Assembly: GCA_017303635.1 (NCBI GenBank)
Contig: JAFLCG010000003.1
Coordinates: 248,001-312,000, forward strand
DNA length: 64,000 bases
Direction: 5' to 3'
DNA from: Anaerolineae bacterium
GTDB lineage: Bacteria > Chloroflexota > Anaerolineae > Aggregatilineales > Phototrophicaceae
Made by a program: the position numbers and the translations under genes
The notes under the pieces: model-generated
What the model was told of the DNA's origin: nothing
Database searches by the model: none
The model's input: only the letters and a program-made list of their open reading frames with translations
Part shown: piece by piece, positions 25,971-34,162 of the stretch
Layout: each line of letters starts with the position of its first letter
How positions within the stretch are numbered: position 1 is the first letter of the stretch

Positions 25971-26413
25971 AACCGATCCGCCGCTACATCGAAGCTTTCT
26001 TTATCGCGCTGCGAATGACCATCCGGGGCGAGAAAGTCAACCCACCCCCCCGCGATGCGGCTCTGGATGACTGGCTGCGGGAAGGTCTGCGCCGAGTCGA
26101 GGCGGTTTACCAGGCCGCCGATGCGGCGGCGCTGCGCCGGGAGCAGCGGGACCAAATCAGCCTACGGGTCGACGGGCGGACCATGAAGCTGGACACGATA
26201 TTGGGAACGCTGCGCTTCCATATGGCGCAGGAATATCCTTCGATGCTACGCCAGCCCGGCCAGCACAACCTGATGGGTATCCGGGCCGGATGCATGAATG
26301 ATCGTTACTGGGTGAGCAAGCTGTTGGCGGAACCGTCGCTGCAACAGGGCAGCCTCCCAGAGGCACTGACGCAGCTCGCAACCCATTTGGAAACGATTCC
26401 CAAGAATTCATGA
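25967..26413 (+). CDS. hypothetical protein coupled to the M42 peptidase
   Basis: 148 residues starting MKPIRRYIEAFFIALRMTIRGEK, overlapping the peptidase stop by 4 bp (ATGA). The N-terminus is amphipathic rather than a signal peptide. Residues 40-85 are a charged helix (RRVEAVYQAADAAALRREQRDQ) and the second half is helical with HMAQEYPSMLRQ. I do not recognise a family. Coupled translation implies a function linked to the peptidase, or simply compact packing. Confidence 0.65.
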   Translation: MKPIRRYIEAFFIALRMTIRGEKVNPPPRDAALDDWLREGLRRVEAVYQAADAAALRREQRDQISLRVDGRTMKLDTILGTLRFHMAQEYPSMLRQPGQHNLMGIRAGCMNDRYWVSKLLAEPSLQQGSLPEALTQLATHLETIPKNS

Positions 26414-26441
26414 AATCCGGGGTTTCTTAATGCTTTGCCGC

Positions 26442-26470
26442 TTGACCTCAAGGCTTAATACCCTTATTGT
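26442..26470 (+). promoter_or_regulatory. promoter of the Flp pilin gene
   Basis: TTGACC (26442-26447), 17-nt spacer, TATTGT (26465-26470). A 69-nt leader follows, and AGGAG lies 8 nt before the start codon. Confidence 0.55.
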
Positions 26471-26539
26471 ATAGATAAGCGTGACTTATTTTACACGCTC
26501 ATCCATATCTATCCGTTCTACGTCCTAGGAGTAACCGCA

Positions 26540-26686
26540 ATGCTGTACATGCCTCGTGAAGAAGGTCAGGGTCTGGTCGAATACGCCCTCATCCTGGTTC
26601 TGGTCGCCGTCGTCGTTATCGTCATCCTGGCCCTGATCGGCCCGGCCATCGGTAACATCTTCTCGAACATCGTCACCAACCTGTAA
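26540..26686 (+). CDS. Flp/Fap-type (class III, Tad) pilin
   Basis: A 48-residue product from ATG 26540 with AGGAG 8 nt upstream. The sequence has a short charged leader ending MPREEG, then QGLVEYALILVLVAVVVIV, the pilin signature: prepilin peptidase cleaves after Gly, the Glu at position 5 (E of QGLVE) aids assembly, and a hydrophobic helix follows. The end LIGPAIGNIFSNIVTNL is typical of Flp pilins in Chloroflexota and Actinobacteria. No tad assembly genes, prepilin peptidase or TadE genes occur in this window, so the machinery must be elsewhere. Its own promoter and a very good terminator suggest strong, independent expression. Confidence 0.9.
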   Translation: MLYMPREEGQGLVEYALILVLVAVVVIVILALIGPAIGNIFSNIVTNL

Positions 26687-26706
26687 TTCAGGTCGGTTGA
26701 TCCGAA

Positions 26707-26737
26707 CAAAGAGAGCAGCTTCGGCTGCTCTTTTTGT
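26707..26737 (+). terminator. intrinsic terminator of the Flp pilin gene
   Basis: GAGCAGC-TTCG-GCTGCTC stem with a UUCG tetraloop, extended by A-U pairs, followed by TTTTTGTTT. It is the clearest Rho-independent terminator in the window. Confidence 0.9.
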
Positions 26738-26834
26738 TTATTACAAAATTTACGTTTTAGGCAAGTTGGTGGCAAGGCGGACAAGAGAGAGTACAATTCA
26801 TTCAATAAGTTGTTATTACGAGGACAACCTTTCA

Positions 26835-27158
26835 ATGGACACCAGTTCAGAGACGATTGACCGTCTGCATCGTACCCTAAAAGTAGCACTGCGAAATGAT
26901 GCCATGATGATGGTGATGGACACTCTGGTGCGGTTGACCGAGGTATTGATCGACAAGCAGGAAAAAGAACGCGCCGCCGAGCTGCTGACGATTGCCATGG
27001 AATATCCCATGCGCACCGTCACCCGCCAGAAGGCCGAACAGATCTACCTTGATCTGGAAGCGGAACTCTGCCCACGGGTGATGAGTGATGCGAAGGCGCT
27101 AGCCCAGGAAATCACCCTGGATGATGTGCTGGCGGCGATCCTGGGCAGTACAGACTAG
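26835..27158 (+). CDS. small helical hypothetical protein
   Basis: 107 residues from ATG 26835 (GAGG 12 nt upstream). The protein is all-helical: ETIDRLHRTLKVALRNDAMMMVMDTLVRLTEVLIDKQEKERAAELLTIAMEY resembles one or two TPR-like hairpins (A-x-E-L-L pattern), and ALAQEITLDDVLAAIL is a C-terminal helix. There is no membrane span or catalytic motif. It sits 98 bp past the pilin terminator and ends 9 bp from the convergent ferritin-like gene. Family unknown; possibly a small adaptor. Confidence 0.6.
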   Translation: MDTSSETIDRLHRTLKVALRNDAMMMVMDTLVRLTEVLIDKQEKERAAELLTIAMEYPMRTVTRQKAEQIYLDLEAELCPRVMSDAKALAQEITLDDVLAAILGSTD

Positions 27159-27167
27159 CGCGGCAGA

Positions 27168-27524
27168 TCAGCTTGCTAGGGCGGTGTGTTCCTTGCCGCA
27201 CTTCTCCAAAACGCGCTGGGCATCCCGCACATTGATGCGCGGCGCGACTTCCGCATAGAACCTGGCTGCCACGCCCTCGACTAGCTTCTGCCCGGCGGCA
27301 GATGTATCCCCCAGGTTGAGGGCATAGTTGGCTTCATCCAGACCATCAATGGCTTCCAACGTAATTTCCAGGACATATTCGCGGCGGGCACGTTCCAGTT
27401 TGGAACGGCGCTTATCCGCATCGGCAGCGCGGCTGCTTTCGCCCAGGCCGGTATAGTACTCTGCCAACTTCTTTTCCATTTCAATGGCATAGGTGAGGAT
27501 CGCGCCGAAGGTGTTCAGGGACAT
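27168..27524 (-). CDS. ferritin/rubrerythrin-like helical protein
   Basis: 118 residues from ATG 27524. The N-terminal helix, TFGAILTYAIEMEKKLAEYYTGL, has the A-I-E-M-E-K...Y pattern of the first helix of rubrerythrin/ferritin-like four-helix bundles. The rest is helical and charged (RRSKLERARREYVLEITLEAIDGLDEANY). I see only part of the expected E-x-x-H iron ligands, so it may be a ferritin-like fold without a di-iron site. Convergent with the small helical gene. Confidence in the family is moderate at best. Confidence 0.5.
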   Translation of the reverse strand: MSLNTFGAILTYAIEMEKKLAEYYTGLGESSRAADADKRRSKLERARREYVLEITLEAIDGLDEANYALNLGDTSAAGQKLVEGVAARFYAEVAPRINVRDAQRVLEKCGKEHTALAS

Positions 27525-27667
27525 GGGTGTGTATCCATAGGTAAGAGACGGTTGTTGATGGCTGGAGTGTAGCATGAAAGTGGAAAAGTTCGGAGAGACG
27601 ACCGCCGACCACCTGCATGGCGACGACGGCGGCGGTTGTTCCTTCAGTCACTTGCCGGATGAAGCCC

Positions 27668-28141
27668 TTACACAAGCGGGCCGTCGCCATCATCCAGGAA
27701 GCTCCCCATCAGGCCATCCTCGTCTTCGCCACTATCATTGCGCCGCCGTTGGGTCGTGCGGCGGTCGGTCAGCGACGGCGGTGTATCAAAAGGATTGGTG
27801 CTGGGCGCTGACGGGCGCGGTACGGGATTCGCCGGGCGGGCGCTTTGTGCGCCGGGCTGCCCAGTCCGGTATTTTTCGACCGTGGATTGAAAGTCGAGGG
27901 ACTGGGCTTCAGCGCGCAGATCACGCCGCTGTGGGGATTTCCGCTGGAGACGTTCGTAATCGTCGTCACCGCTGTCATCGCCCACACCCGCCAGCGCACC
28001 GACCACGCCTTCCAGCCCGCCGACACCCTGGAACAAATTCCGCCCGGTGAAGCGGAGCAGCAGCACTGCCAGCACACCGATCAGCCCAAGGCAGACCACC
28101 GAGATTCCACAGACGGAAAACAGCACGAGGAGCGGGTCCAT
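27668..28141 (-). CDS. membrane protein with disordered cytoplasmic tail
   Basis: 157 residues from ATG 28141 (GAGGGT 9 nt upstream). Residues 2-30 (LLVLFSVCGISVVCLGLIGVLAVLLL) form one long or two short membrane helices. A glycine-rich segment follows (GRNLFQGVGGLEGVVGALAGVGDDSG), then a charged, proline-rich region (PVPRPSAPSTNPFDTPPSL) ending acidic. I recognise no family. The tail looks unstructured and suited to protein contacts. Same strand as the DinB-like gene 53 bp upstream. Confidence 0.55.
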   Translation of the reverse strand: MDPLLVLFSVCGISVVCLGLIGVLAVLLLRFTGRNLFQGVGGLEGVVGALAGVGDDSGDDDYERLQRKSPQRRDLRAEAQSLDFQSTVEKYRTGQPGAQSARPANPVPRPSAPSTNPFDTPPSLTDRRTTQRRRNDSGEDEDGLMGSFLDDGDGPLV

Positions 28142-28194
28142 CAGCAATTACCCTCAACTAAAGCTAATCCGGCATTGATTGTACAAGAAGCCGT

Positions 28195-28701
28195 TCACGA
28201 GGTTGGATTGCGGGCCTTTGTCACCCAGTCCAGCCCCTCCACCGCATGGTGCCCCAGGATGAGATTGAGTTGGGCGGCATGTTCCTGGACGTGCCGCATA
28301 CTGTAAATCTGCATTTCCAGATAGCTGGCTTCAATCCAGGCAAAGGTGCAGCGTTGGCTGGCACGCTCATCCGTCATGGACTCGATGGTCGATTGGCATT
28401 TCTGCCGGGACGCTTGCAAATAGGCGCGGACTTGTTCCCGCGTATAGGGCGTATCTGGCAGTTTACCACGGACGAACGGGGCCGGTGGTTTAAAGCCATC
28501 CGAATAGCCTGCCAGATACAGGTCTAGCCAGAAGACCGTGTGGTAAGCGACAAACCAGAACTGCCCATAACGCGCATCGTCCGAGTCTGTCCAGACGCGG
28601 GTCGTCCAGAGATCATCCGGGCACAGGCGAATTGCATCATCCAGCATATCAATGGCGGCCCCGAATTGATCCCAAACCAGGGTCTTTAAGGCGGTATCCA
28701 T
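28195..28701 (-). CDS. DinB-family protein
   Basis: 168 residues. The DinB four-helix-bundle signature is visible: FVAYHTVFWLDLYLAG near residue 50 (first His), and MRHVQEHAAQLNLILG near residue 135 (H-x-x-x-H). Together these form the three-histidine metal site of the DinB/YfiT superfamily. Members are often thiol-dependent transferases or unassigned stress proteins. ATG 28701 has GGGAGAGAG upstream. A second DinB-family gene lies at 53.8 kb but is only distantly similar. The region between this gene and nurA carries a divergent promoter for nurA. Confidence 0.8.
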   Translation of the reverse strand: MDTALKTLVWDQFGAAIDMLDDAIRLCPDDLWTTRVWTDSDDARYGQFWFVAYHTVFWLDLYLAGYSDGFKPPAPFVRGKLPDTPYTREQVRAYLQASRQKCQSTIESMTDERASQRCTFAWIEASYLEMQIYSMRHVQEHAAQLNLILGHHAVEGLDWVTKARNPTS

Positions 28702-28878
28702 GCGACTCTCTCCCTTTGTGATGGAGAAAGTCTAGTCGCAAACGGGCTATAGGACAAGTGTTCCAGGGTAGGGAAGCCGTCCGTCAAGAAGGCCGTTTCT
28801 ACAAATTCGATTGCCTGGGCAGCCATTTAGGGCCTGAAATCACCCGATGACCACAGCACCTCCCCGCACCTGCTTCGC

Positions 28879-28908
28879 TTGACAAGAACCGAACACCAGT
28901 GCTACTGT
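28879..28908 (+). promoter_or_regulatory. promoter for nurA
   Basis: TTGACA (28879-28884), an exact consensus -35, 18-nt spacer, TACTGT (28903-28908), 49 bp before the nurA start. Confidence 0.6.
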
Positions 28909-28956
28909 AAGCAACGGTAATCCAACCTGTTTCCAACGGGAGTCTGTGAGCGCGTC

Positions 28957-30186
28957 GTGGCATTGGAATTCAGTAAGGTCATTGATCAGGTGAGCAAGCT
29001 CGGTGGAATGGCCCACATCTTGCTCGACCAGTATGCGGGCAGTCGGCTCGAAATCGCGCTGGAGCGCTTTCGCCGAGCACCCGACCTCCGCGTGATTCAC
29101 GAGCGCATCGAGTTAGCGCGCAGCCCGGAGGTCAGCGGCTATCGCGGGGCGGCACCGCTCGACCCCGGTCACGACGAACCGCTGAACCTCGTTCGTGACT
29201 GTCCCCCGCTACCTGACCGCGCTACCCTCATTGCCGCGGATGGTTCCCAGATTTACCCTTCCGACCAGAGCGCCATCCACTACTTCCTCATCAATGTGGG
29301 CATGTTCATCTACCATCATGGTGTCGATCGTGCCCCGGAAACGGTCACGGTTCCCCGGCTCTACTATCACCGCGACCATGTGCATGATAAAGCGGGGCGG
29401 ATCGTCAACAACCGTACGGTGGATGCCATGCGGACAGTGCGCGAGATGGAGCAGTTAGCTGACCGCGCTCAACTGCTGGCCCCGGAGACGGTCGGCCCGT
29501 TGGTCGGTTTGTATGATAACCACCTGTTGATGTCGATCCCGCCGGATGTGCGCGATCATAAAAAGCTGGAACGCCGCTATTTTGATGCGCTGCGCGGCCT
29601 GCGCGAATCCGGTGTGCTGCTGGGCGGCTATGTCGATAATCCGACTCGCAGCCGCATGGTGCTGCGTCTGCTGCACCTGCTGCACCTGACCGAAGACGAA
29701 GTCCGCACCAGCGACCTGGGCTATACCCGCGAACTGGAAAGCCTGAACGACGCCCAGTTGTTCAACGCCATTCTGGAACCGGGGCAGCGGTCGGCGCTGA
29801 TGGCCCAGAACAGCCCGCGTAACCTTGCCTACCGGAAGCGGGGCAAAGACTTTGAGATTGCCTTCTTCTATGTGAAAGCCTCCAGCGGCTATCAGGACAC
29901 GATTGCCCGCGTGGATCTGCCCATGTGGGTGGCGGCGGATAAAACCCGTGTCGATCACCTGCATGCGCTGATTGTGCACCAGGCCACCATGCAGGGGCGC
30001 AACCCGTATCCTTATGCCCTGACCCGCGCTGATGAACTGGCGGTTGTCTCTTCGCGGGATAAATCCCGGCTGGATGAGCTGATCGCAGTCGAACTGCGCC
30101 GTCAGGGGATTGACCCGCGAGTCTTCTCGGCCAAGCTGCAGGGTAAGCGGCTGGCGCGGGGGGACAAGCGAGTCCATGAGTTGTAG
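28957..30186 (+). CDS. nurA: NurA-type 5'-3' nuclease
   Basis: 409 residues beginning at a GTG (28957, MALEFSKVIDQVSKLGG). The NurA domain is complete: LIAADGSQIYPSD (metal-binding D95) starts the RNase H-like fold, followed by FLINVGMFIYHHG, the DSGVLLGGYVDN-like segment (GVLLGGYVDNPTRSRMVL, second acidic site) and VAADKTRVDHLHALIVHQA near the C-terminus. NurA works with the HerA hexameric translocase in end resection. HerA is not in this window, but the gene two positions downstream resembles the HAS barrel of HerA. Its own TTGACA promoter lies upstream. A short GGTTAGTG repeat and a CCCTAC-type palindrome follow the stop. Confidence 0.9.
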   Translation: MALEFSKVIDQVSKLGGMAHILLDQYAGSRLEIALERFRRAPDLRVIHERIELARSPEVSGYRGAAPLDPGHDEPLNLVRDCPPLPDRATLIAADGSQIYPSDQSAIHYFLINVGMFIYHHGVDRAPETVTVPRLYYHRDHVHDKAGRIVNNRTVDAMRTVREMEQLADRAQLLAPETVGPLVGLYDNHLLMSIPPDVRDHKKLERRYFDALRGLRESGVLLGGYVDNPTRSRMVLRLLHLLHLTEDEVRTSDLGYTRELESLNDAQLFNAILEPGQRSALMAQNSPRNLAYRKRGKDFEIAFFYVKASSGYQDTIARVDLPMWVAADKTRVDHLHALIVHQATMQGRNPYPYALTRADELAVVSSRDKSRLDELIAVELRRQGIDPRVFSAKLQGKRLARGDKRVHEL

Positions 30187-30221
30187 TGGCTGGTGGTCAG
30201 TGGTTAGTGGTTAGTGATGAA

Positions 30222-30243
30222 GTAGGGGCGCGCACAGTGTGCC
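30222..30243. repeat. CCCTAC-capped palindrome (minus orientation)
   Basis: GTAGGGGCGCGCACAGTGTGCC: read on the minus strand this is a GGCACA/TGCGCGCC-type hairpin ending CCCCTAC, as in the other members of the family. Confidence 0.5.
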
Positions 30244-30274
30244 ATCAGAATGTCACGTCAGGAAGGAAGTGGGT

Positions 30275-30805
30275 ATGGCTAGGCTTGTGTTCGGAATGAA
30301 CCAGTCGCTGGACGGCTACGTGGACCATATGAAGTTTGGGCCAAGCCCCACACTCTTCCGCCATTTCATCGAGGAAGCTCAGGGGCAGGTAGGCAGTATC
30401 TACGGTCGCAACGTGTACGATCTCATGCGTTACTGGGATGACGATCAACCGGAATGGGATGCCGATCGACACGCCTTCGCGGCGGCCTGGCGGAAACAGA
30501 CGAAATGGGTCGTCTCCCGCACATTGAAGTCGGTTGGACCGAACGCTATTCTGATTGAAGGCGATCTTGAGGCCGCGATCCGTCAGGTGAAGGCCGAGCA
30601 CGACGGCGAGATCGAAGTTGCTGGCCCGACCCTGGCGCACAGCCTCACCGAACTGGGCCTGATTGATGAGTATCGGATCTATCTACACCCGGTCGTACTG
30701 GGTGATGGTACGCCCTATTTCGCCGGACCCCGACCGCCGCTCCGCCTGATGGCTCATGATCGGATCGGCGAGGATGTGATCAAATTGACCTATGTGCCGG
30801 CTTAA
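30275..30805 (+). CDS. RibD/DHFR-like reductase family protein
   Basis: 176 residues from ATG 30275, with GGAAGGAAG upstream. It begins MARLVFGMNQSLDGYVDHM, the standard opening of the dihydrofolate-reductase-like RibD C-terminal family, and contains GSIYGRNVYDLMRYW, VVSRTLKSVGPNAILIEGD, EVAGPTLAHSLTELGLIDEYRIYLHPVVLG (NADPH-fold G-x-x-x-x-x-L-x-x-x-x-L-I-D-E) and GTPYFAG. The family reduces pterin- or flavin-precursor-like substrates with NADPH; the actual substrate is usually unknown. It lies between nurA and the small HAS-like gene, 33 bp before the latter. Its presence there looks like an insertion into a nurA pair, but co-transcription is plausible. Confidence 0.88.
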   Translation: MARLVFGMNQSLDGYVDHMKFGPSPTLFRHFIEEAQGQVGSIYGRNVYDLMRYWDDDQPEWDADRHAFAAAWRKQTKWVVSRTLKSVGPNAILIEGDLEAAIRQVKAEHDGEIEVAGPTLAHSLTELGLIDEYRIYLHPVVLGDGTPYFAGPRPPLRLMAHDRIGEDVIKLTYVPA

Positions 30806-30838
30806 GATTGCCCCTGCACGTTACGAGGACTAACCACC

Positions 30839-31459
30839 ATGACAACCATCGCCACCAACACAGATTACATGGTCGGGCGGGTGCTGCGGGCCAGCACGCG
30901 CGGCTTCACCTGCGGCACGCAGAGCAACCGGGTCGATGCGCGGCATGACTTCGGCGCGTTGGTGATGGCCCCCATTGCCAACGACGAGTCCGTCCACGTC
31001 ATTGGCCTGACCTATGCGGTGGAGATCAAGGACGACGCGCTGGTGAGCGAACTGGTGATGGCGGATCAGGTGGACTCGAACGTGCTGCGCGACCAGCGTG
31101 AAAACCGGATGGTGCCGCTGGAGATCAGCGTCATCAGCGTCGGCTGCCGCTATGCCGGGGGTGAACTGCTACACAGCCTGCCGCCGCGCCCGCCGATGAG
31201 CCTCTCCGCCGTCGAACTCTGCCCACGGGATTTGATCGTCAGCTTCATGCAGCGGCAGGATTTCTACCCGCTGGTGCTAAATGCGGCGGAAGTCCCCGGC
31301 GATGATTTGCTAGGCGCGGCCATCCGTTATGCCTCGTGGCAGATCGAGGACGAGCGCACCCGCTACGATTTTCTGGTGCGCTGCGGTCGGGCGCTGGCGC
31401 GGCAGCTTTCCCACGACCTCAAGCGGTTGGAGCATGTGCTAGCGTTGATTAGACCATAG
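30839..31459 (+). CDS. small protein, possible stand-alone HAS-barrel, linked to nurA
   Basis: 206 residues from ATG 30839 (GAGG 10 nt upstream). The opening, TDYMVGRVLRASTRGFTCGTQSNR, resembles the beta-barrel that starts HerA (HAS domain: hydrophobic-G-x-V-x-x-A/S-S-T-x-x-F). Further strands (GALVMAPIANDESVHVIGLTYAVEI) continue the barrel, and the C-terminal half is helical (LLGAAIRYASWQIEDERTRYDFLVRCGRALARQLSHDL). There is no Walker motif, so no ATPase. The proximity to nurA favours a DNA-repair role. The assignment is a fold guess and the gene should otherwise be called hypothetical. Its last codons (HVLALIRP) recur at 35458. Confidence 0.5.
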   Translation: MTTIATNTDYMVGRVLRASTRGFTCGTQSNRVDARHDFGALVMAPIANDESVHVIGLTYAVEIKDDALVSELVMADQVDSNVLRDQRENRMVPLEISVISVGCRYAGGELLHSLPPRPPMSLSAVELCPRDLIVSFMQRQDFYPLVLNAAEVPGDDLLGAAIRYASWQIEDERTRYDFLVRCGRALARQLSHDLKRLEHVLALIRP

Positions 31460-31479
31460 ACTTGAGAGGTGAACCCCAT

Positions 31480-32778
31480 TTGACCGAAACCCCACTCTCC
31501 ATTCCCGACCTGATCGCCCAACTGCGGGACGATGATCCGGCAGTCAGCCAGCCTGCTGCGAAAGCACTCCGCGCTGCCAAACCAGTCGAAATCATTGAGC
31601 CGTTGATGAAAATGGCGCAAAGCGATGCATATGAGGTAAATCGCAGTGCAGCTTTGTCCGCGCTTGGGATGATCGGTGATAGACGTGTCATCCCCTTGCT
31701 CTTGAGCCAGTTGAGTGATCCAAAGACGGGGTCTTCAGCCGCTACAGCTTTGGCGAATCTGGCACCGTTTTCGATACAATCGTTGATCGATACGCTGGTT
31801 GATCTTCAGCAACCATCTATTGCCAGGGCACATGCAGCGACGGCGCTGGGCGATTGCTTCTTTTCGGATTGGGTCGATCATGCAGCGCCTACACCGCCAG
31901 CGATGATCGAAGAGATCACGGATGCCCTGCTGAAACACCTCGATGACAACGAAGCGGGTATCCGTGAATCCTGTGCCTACAGCCTCGGCTGGATGGGTGC
32001 CAAGAATGCAGTCCCCGCCTTGATTGCTCGCTTGCAAGACCCGGTATTTGAGGTGCGCCGGGGTGCGATTGATGCCCTCGGCAGGCTGAAGGATACACAG
32101 GCGATTGATCCCCTGATTACCTGCTTGAACGACCCTCATGCCCTGATACGAGCTTGCACAGCGAAGGTGTTGGGCTGGTTCTATAATCCTAAGCCTGCCC
32201 CTTACTTGCTACTCGCCTTACAGGATGCAGATGGTCGGGTACGAGCTTATGCCGCTGATTCACTGGGTAAGTTGAAGGTTGTACCAGCTGTTGATCTGTT
32301 GATTGCCTGTTTGGACGATCCCACTGATGATGTACGCTGGCACGCAGCGATAGCATTGGGGCAAATCCGCGACCCACGTGCGGTGGAACCACTTAGGAAT
32401 ACACTTCAGAGAGGCACTGATCGGCGTACAACCTTCTGGTGTATCTGGGCATTGGCTGAACTGGGCGATGAAGCGACGTTCCAACCCCTGATTGATTACC
32501 TCCAAAGCGACCCGAAGTACCTTCGGCCAATAACTCAGGCATTGGGTGATCTAGGTAATCCGACGGCCTTTGAACCTTTGATGAAGGCATGGATGGATAA
32601 CTGGAACTCGCACTACTTTGCCATTGTCGACACGCTGAAAAAACTCGACCTGCCGAAAGCGATGGCAGCCTTCACCGCACTCGCCCGAGATGACAACGAT
32701 CCCGGTCGGCAGCAGGCGGCAAAGAATGCGCTACAGCGCCTTCAGGGGATTGATCCCGATCTGCCAGCGAGTTCATAG
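31480..32778 (+). CDS. HEAT-repeat protein, tandem paralogue 1
   Basis: 432 residues from a TTG at 31480. The start is decided by comparison: the sequence AGGTGAACCCCATTTGACCGA occurs, nearly unchanged, before all three paralogues, with AGGTGA as ribosome site 7 nt before the TTG. The product begins MTETPLSIPDLIAQLRDDDPAV and consists of PBS-lyase-type HEAT units (ALGMIGDRRVIPLLLSQL; SLGWMGAKNAVPALIARLQD; SLGKLKVVPAVDLLIACLDD). It ends LQRLQGIDPDLPASS, identical to paralogue 2. It has no catalytic or membrane features. It starts 20 bp after the HAS-like gene and probably shares its transcript. Confidence 0.85.
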   Translation: MTETPLSIPDLIAQLRDDDPAVSQPAAKALRAAKPVEIIEPLMKMAQSDAYEVNRSAALSALGMIGDRRVIPLLLSQLSDPKTGSSAATALANLAPFSIQSLIDTLVDLQQPSIARAHAATALGDCFFSDWVDHAAPTPPAMIEEITDALLKHLDDNEAGIRESCAYSLGWMGAKNAVPALIARLQDPVFEVRRGAIDALGRLKDTQAIDPLITCLNDPHALIRACTAKVLGWFYNPKPAPYLLLALQDADGRVRAYAADSLGKLKVVPAVDLLIACLDDPTDDVRWHAAIALGQIRDPRAVEPLRNTLQRGTDRRTTFWCIWALAELGDEATFQPLIDYLQSDPKYLRPITQALGDLGNPTAFEPLMKAWMDNWNSHYFAIVDTLKKLDLPKAMAAFTALARDDNDPGRQQAAKNALQRLQGIDPDLPASS

Positions 32779-32789
32779 GTGAACCCCAT

Positions 32790-34151
32790 TTGACCGACAC
32801 CCCACTCTCTATTCCCGACCTGATCGCCCAACTGAGCGACCCTGACCCCGCAGTCCGCCGGGCAGCGGCTGAAGCACTCGGCGAGGCCAAAGCGGTCGAA
32901 GCGATTGAGCTATTGATGCAGGTCGTTCAAAACGATCCGGTGAAACGGATTCGCCATGTTGCCCTCGGCTCAGTCAGTGACATGGATGATCCCCGTGTCA
33001 TCCCATTCTTGATCGACCTGTTCCGCGATGCAGAAATGGGTTGGAGTGCAGCACAGGATGCTGGCGATTTAGCACCGCTTTCTATCCAGCCACTGATGAA
33101 TGTGCTGATGGATGAGCAGCAGGAGATTGCTGTTCGGGCAGGCGCACTGAATGGTCTGGCAGCCTGCACTTCCAGCCGATGGGCGCATCTCGAATCTAAG
33201 AAGAACCCGGACATCCTTGAACCGATCATTGATCTGCTGATTGCACACTTTTCCCATGAGATCACTGAGCTACGGGAAACCGCTGCTGCGAGTTTCCGTT
33301 ATGTTCATGTCCGGTCAACGACCCAAGCCCGAACCACTGTACGTGTCTCGCGGGCGACGCAACCCTTACTTACCCTGTTAGCCGATCCATCTCCGGCTGT
33401 GCGGCGGGCAGCGGTCGATTCACTGGGTTGTATCCGGGATGAAGCCGCAATTGATCCCCTCATCGCCTGCCTGAAAGACCCGGATTCAGACGTCCGGGCA
33501 AAGACGGCTGACATGCTCAGTTACTTTAAGTCCCCTCGCACGGTACCATTTCTGATTGAAAGCCTGACGGATGAGGTGGCGAAGGTGCGGGCAGAAGCGG
33601 CGCTTTCGCTCGGTTGTTTGGATGACATGCGCGCAGTGGAACCGCTCCTCGCCTGTCTGACTGACATTAATCTTGATGTTCTGGAATACGCGATCAAATC
33701 TCTCGGCGAACTGAGAGATCAACGCGCTCTTGAACCCATCAGAAAAATCCTTGAGCTTGAACAACTTGAGGCCGAACCAGACGAGGACATCGTATTCGGG
33801 TGTTACTGGGCTTTGGCTGAACTGGGCGATAACCGCGCATTGCAGCCCTTAATTGACCGCCTGCCTGATCGTGGGACACGGGCCTGGCGGGCAGCGAGGG
33901 GATTGGGCGATTTGGGCAATCCAGCAGCCTTTGAACCTCTGCTGGACGCCTGGAAATCAAGTGGATGGCATTATGGCACTGTGATGAGTCGCCATATCAT
34001 CAAGGCGCTGAAAAAGCTCGACCTGCCAAAAGCGATGGCAGCGTTCACTGCACTCTCACTCGATGATAGTGACCCCAACCGGCAGCGAGCAGCACAGATT
34101 GCGCTACAGCGCCTTCAGGGGATTGATCCCGATCTGCCAGCGAGTTCATAG
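32790..34151 (+). CDS. HEAT-repeat protein, tandem paralogue 2
   Basis: 453 residues from TTG 32790, 11 bp after the previous stop; the stop codon TAG of paralogue 1 is part of the ribosome-binding sequence (TAGGTGA). It begins MTDTPLSIPDLIAQLSDPDPAVRRAAAEALGEAKAVEAIELLMQV, where the consecutive HEAT helices are obvious. The first 40 residues and last 15 are almost identical to its neighbours while the middle has diverged, including a segment (HVRSTTQARTTVRVSRATQPLL) near residue 170. This points to duplication followed by divergent binding surfaces. The role is probably scaffolding. Confidence 0.85.
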   Translation: MTDTPLSIPDLIAQLSDPDPAVRRAAAEALGEAKAVEAIELLMQVVQNDPVKRIRHVALGSVSDMDDPRVIPFLIDLFRDAEMGWSAAQDAGDLAPLSIQPLMNVLMDEQQEIAVRAGALNGLAACTSSRWAHLESKKNPDILEPIIDLLIAHFSHEITELRETAAASFRYVHVRSTTQARTTVRVSRATQPLLTLLADPSPAVRRAAVDSLGCIRDEAAIDPLIACLKDPDSDVRAKTADMLSYFKSPRTVPFLIESLTDEVAKVRAEAALSLGCLDDMRAVEPLLACLTDINLDVLEYAIKSLGELRDQRALEPIRKILELEQLEAEPDEDIVFGCYWALAELGDNRALQPLIDRLPDRGTRAWRAARGLGDLGNPAAFEPLLDAWKSSGWHYGTVMSRHIIKALKKLDLPKAMAAFTALSLDDSDPNRQRAAQIALQRLQGIDPDLPASS

Positions 34152-34162
34152 GTGAATCCGAT

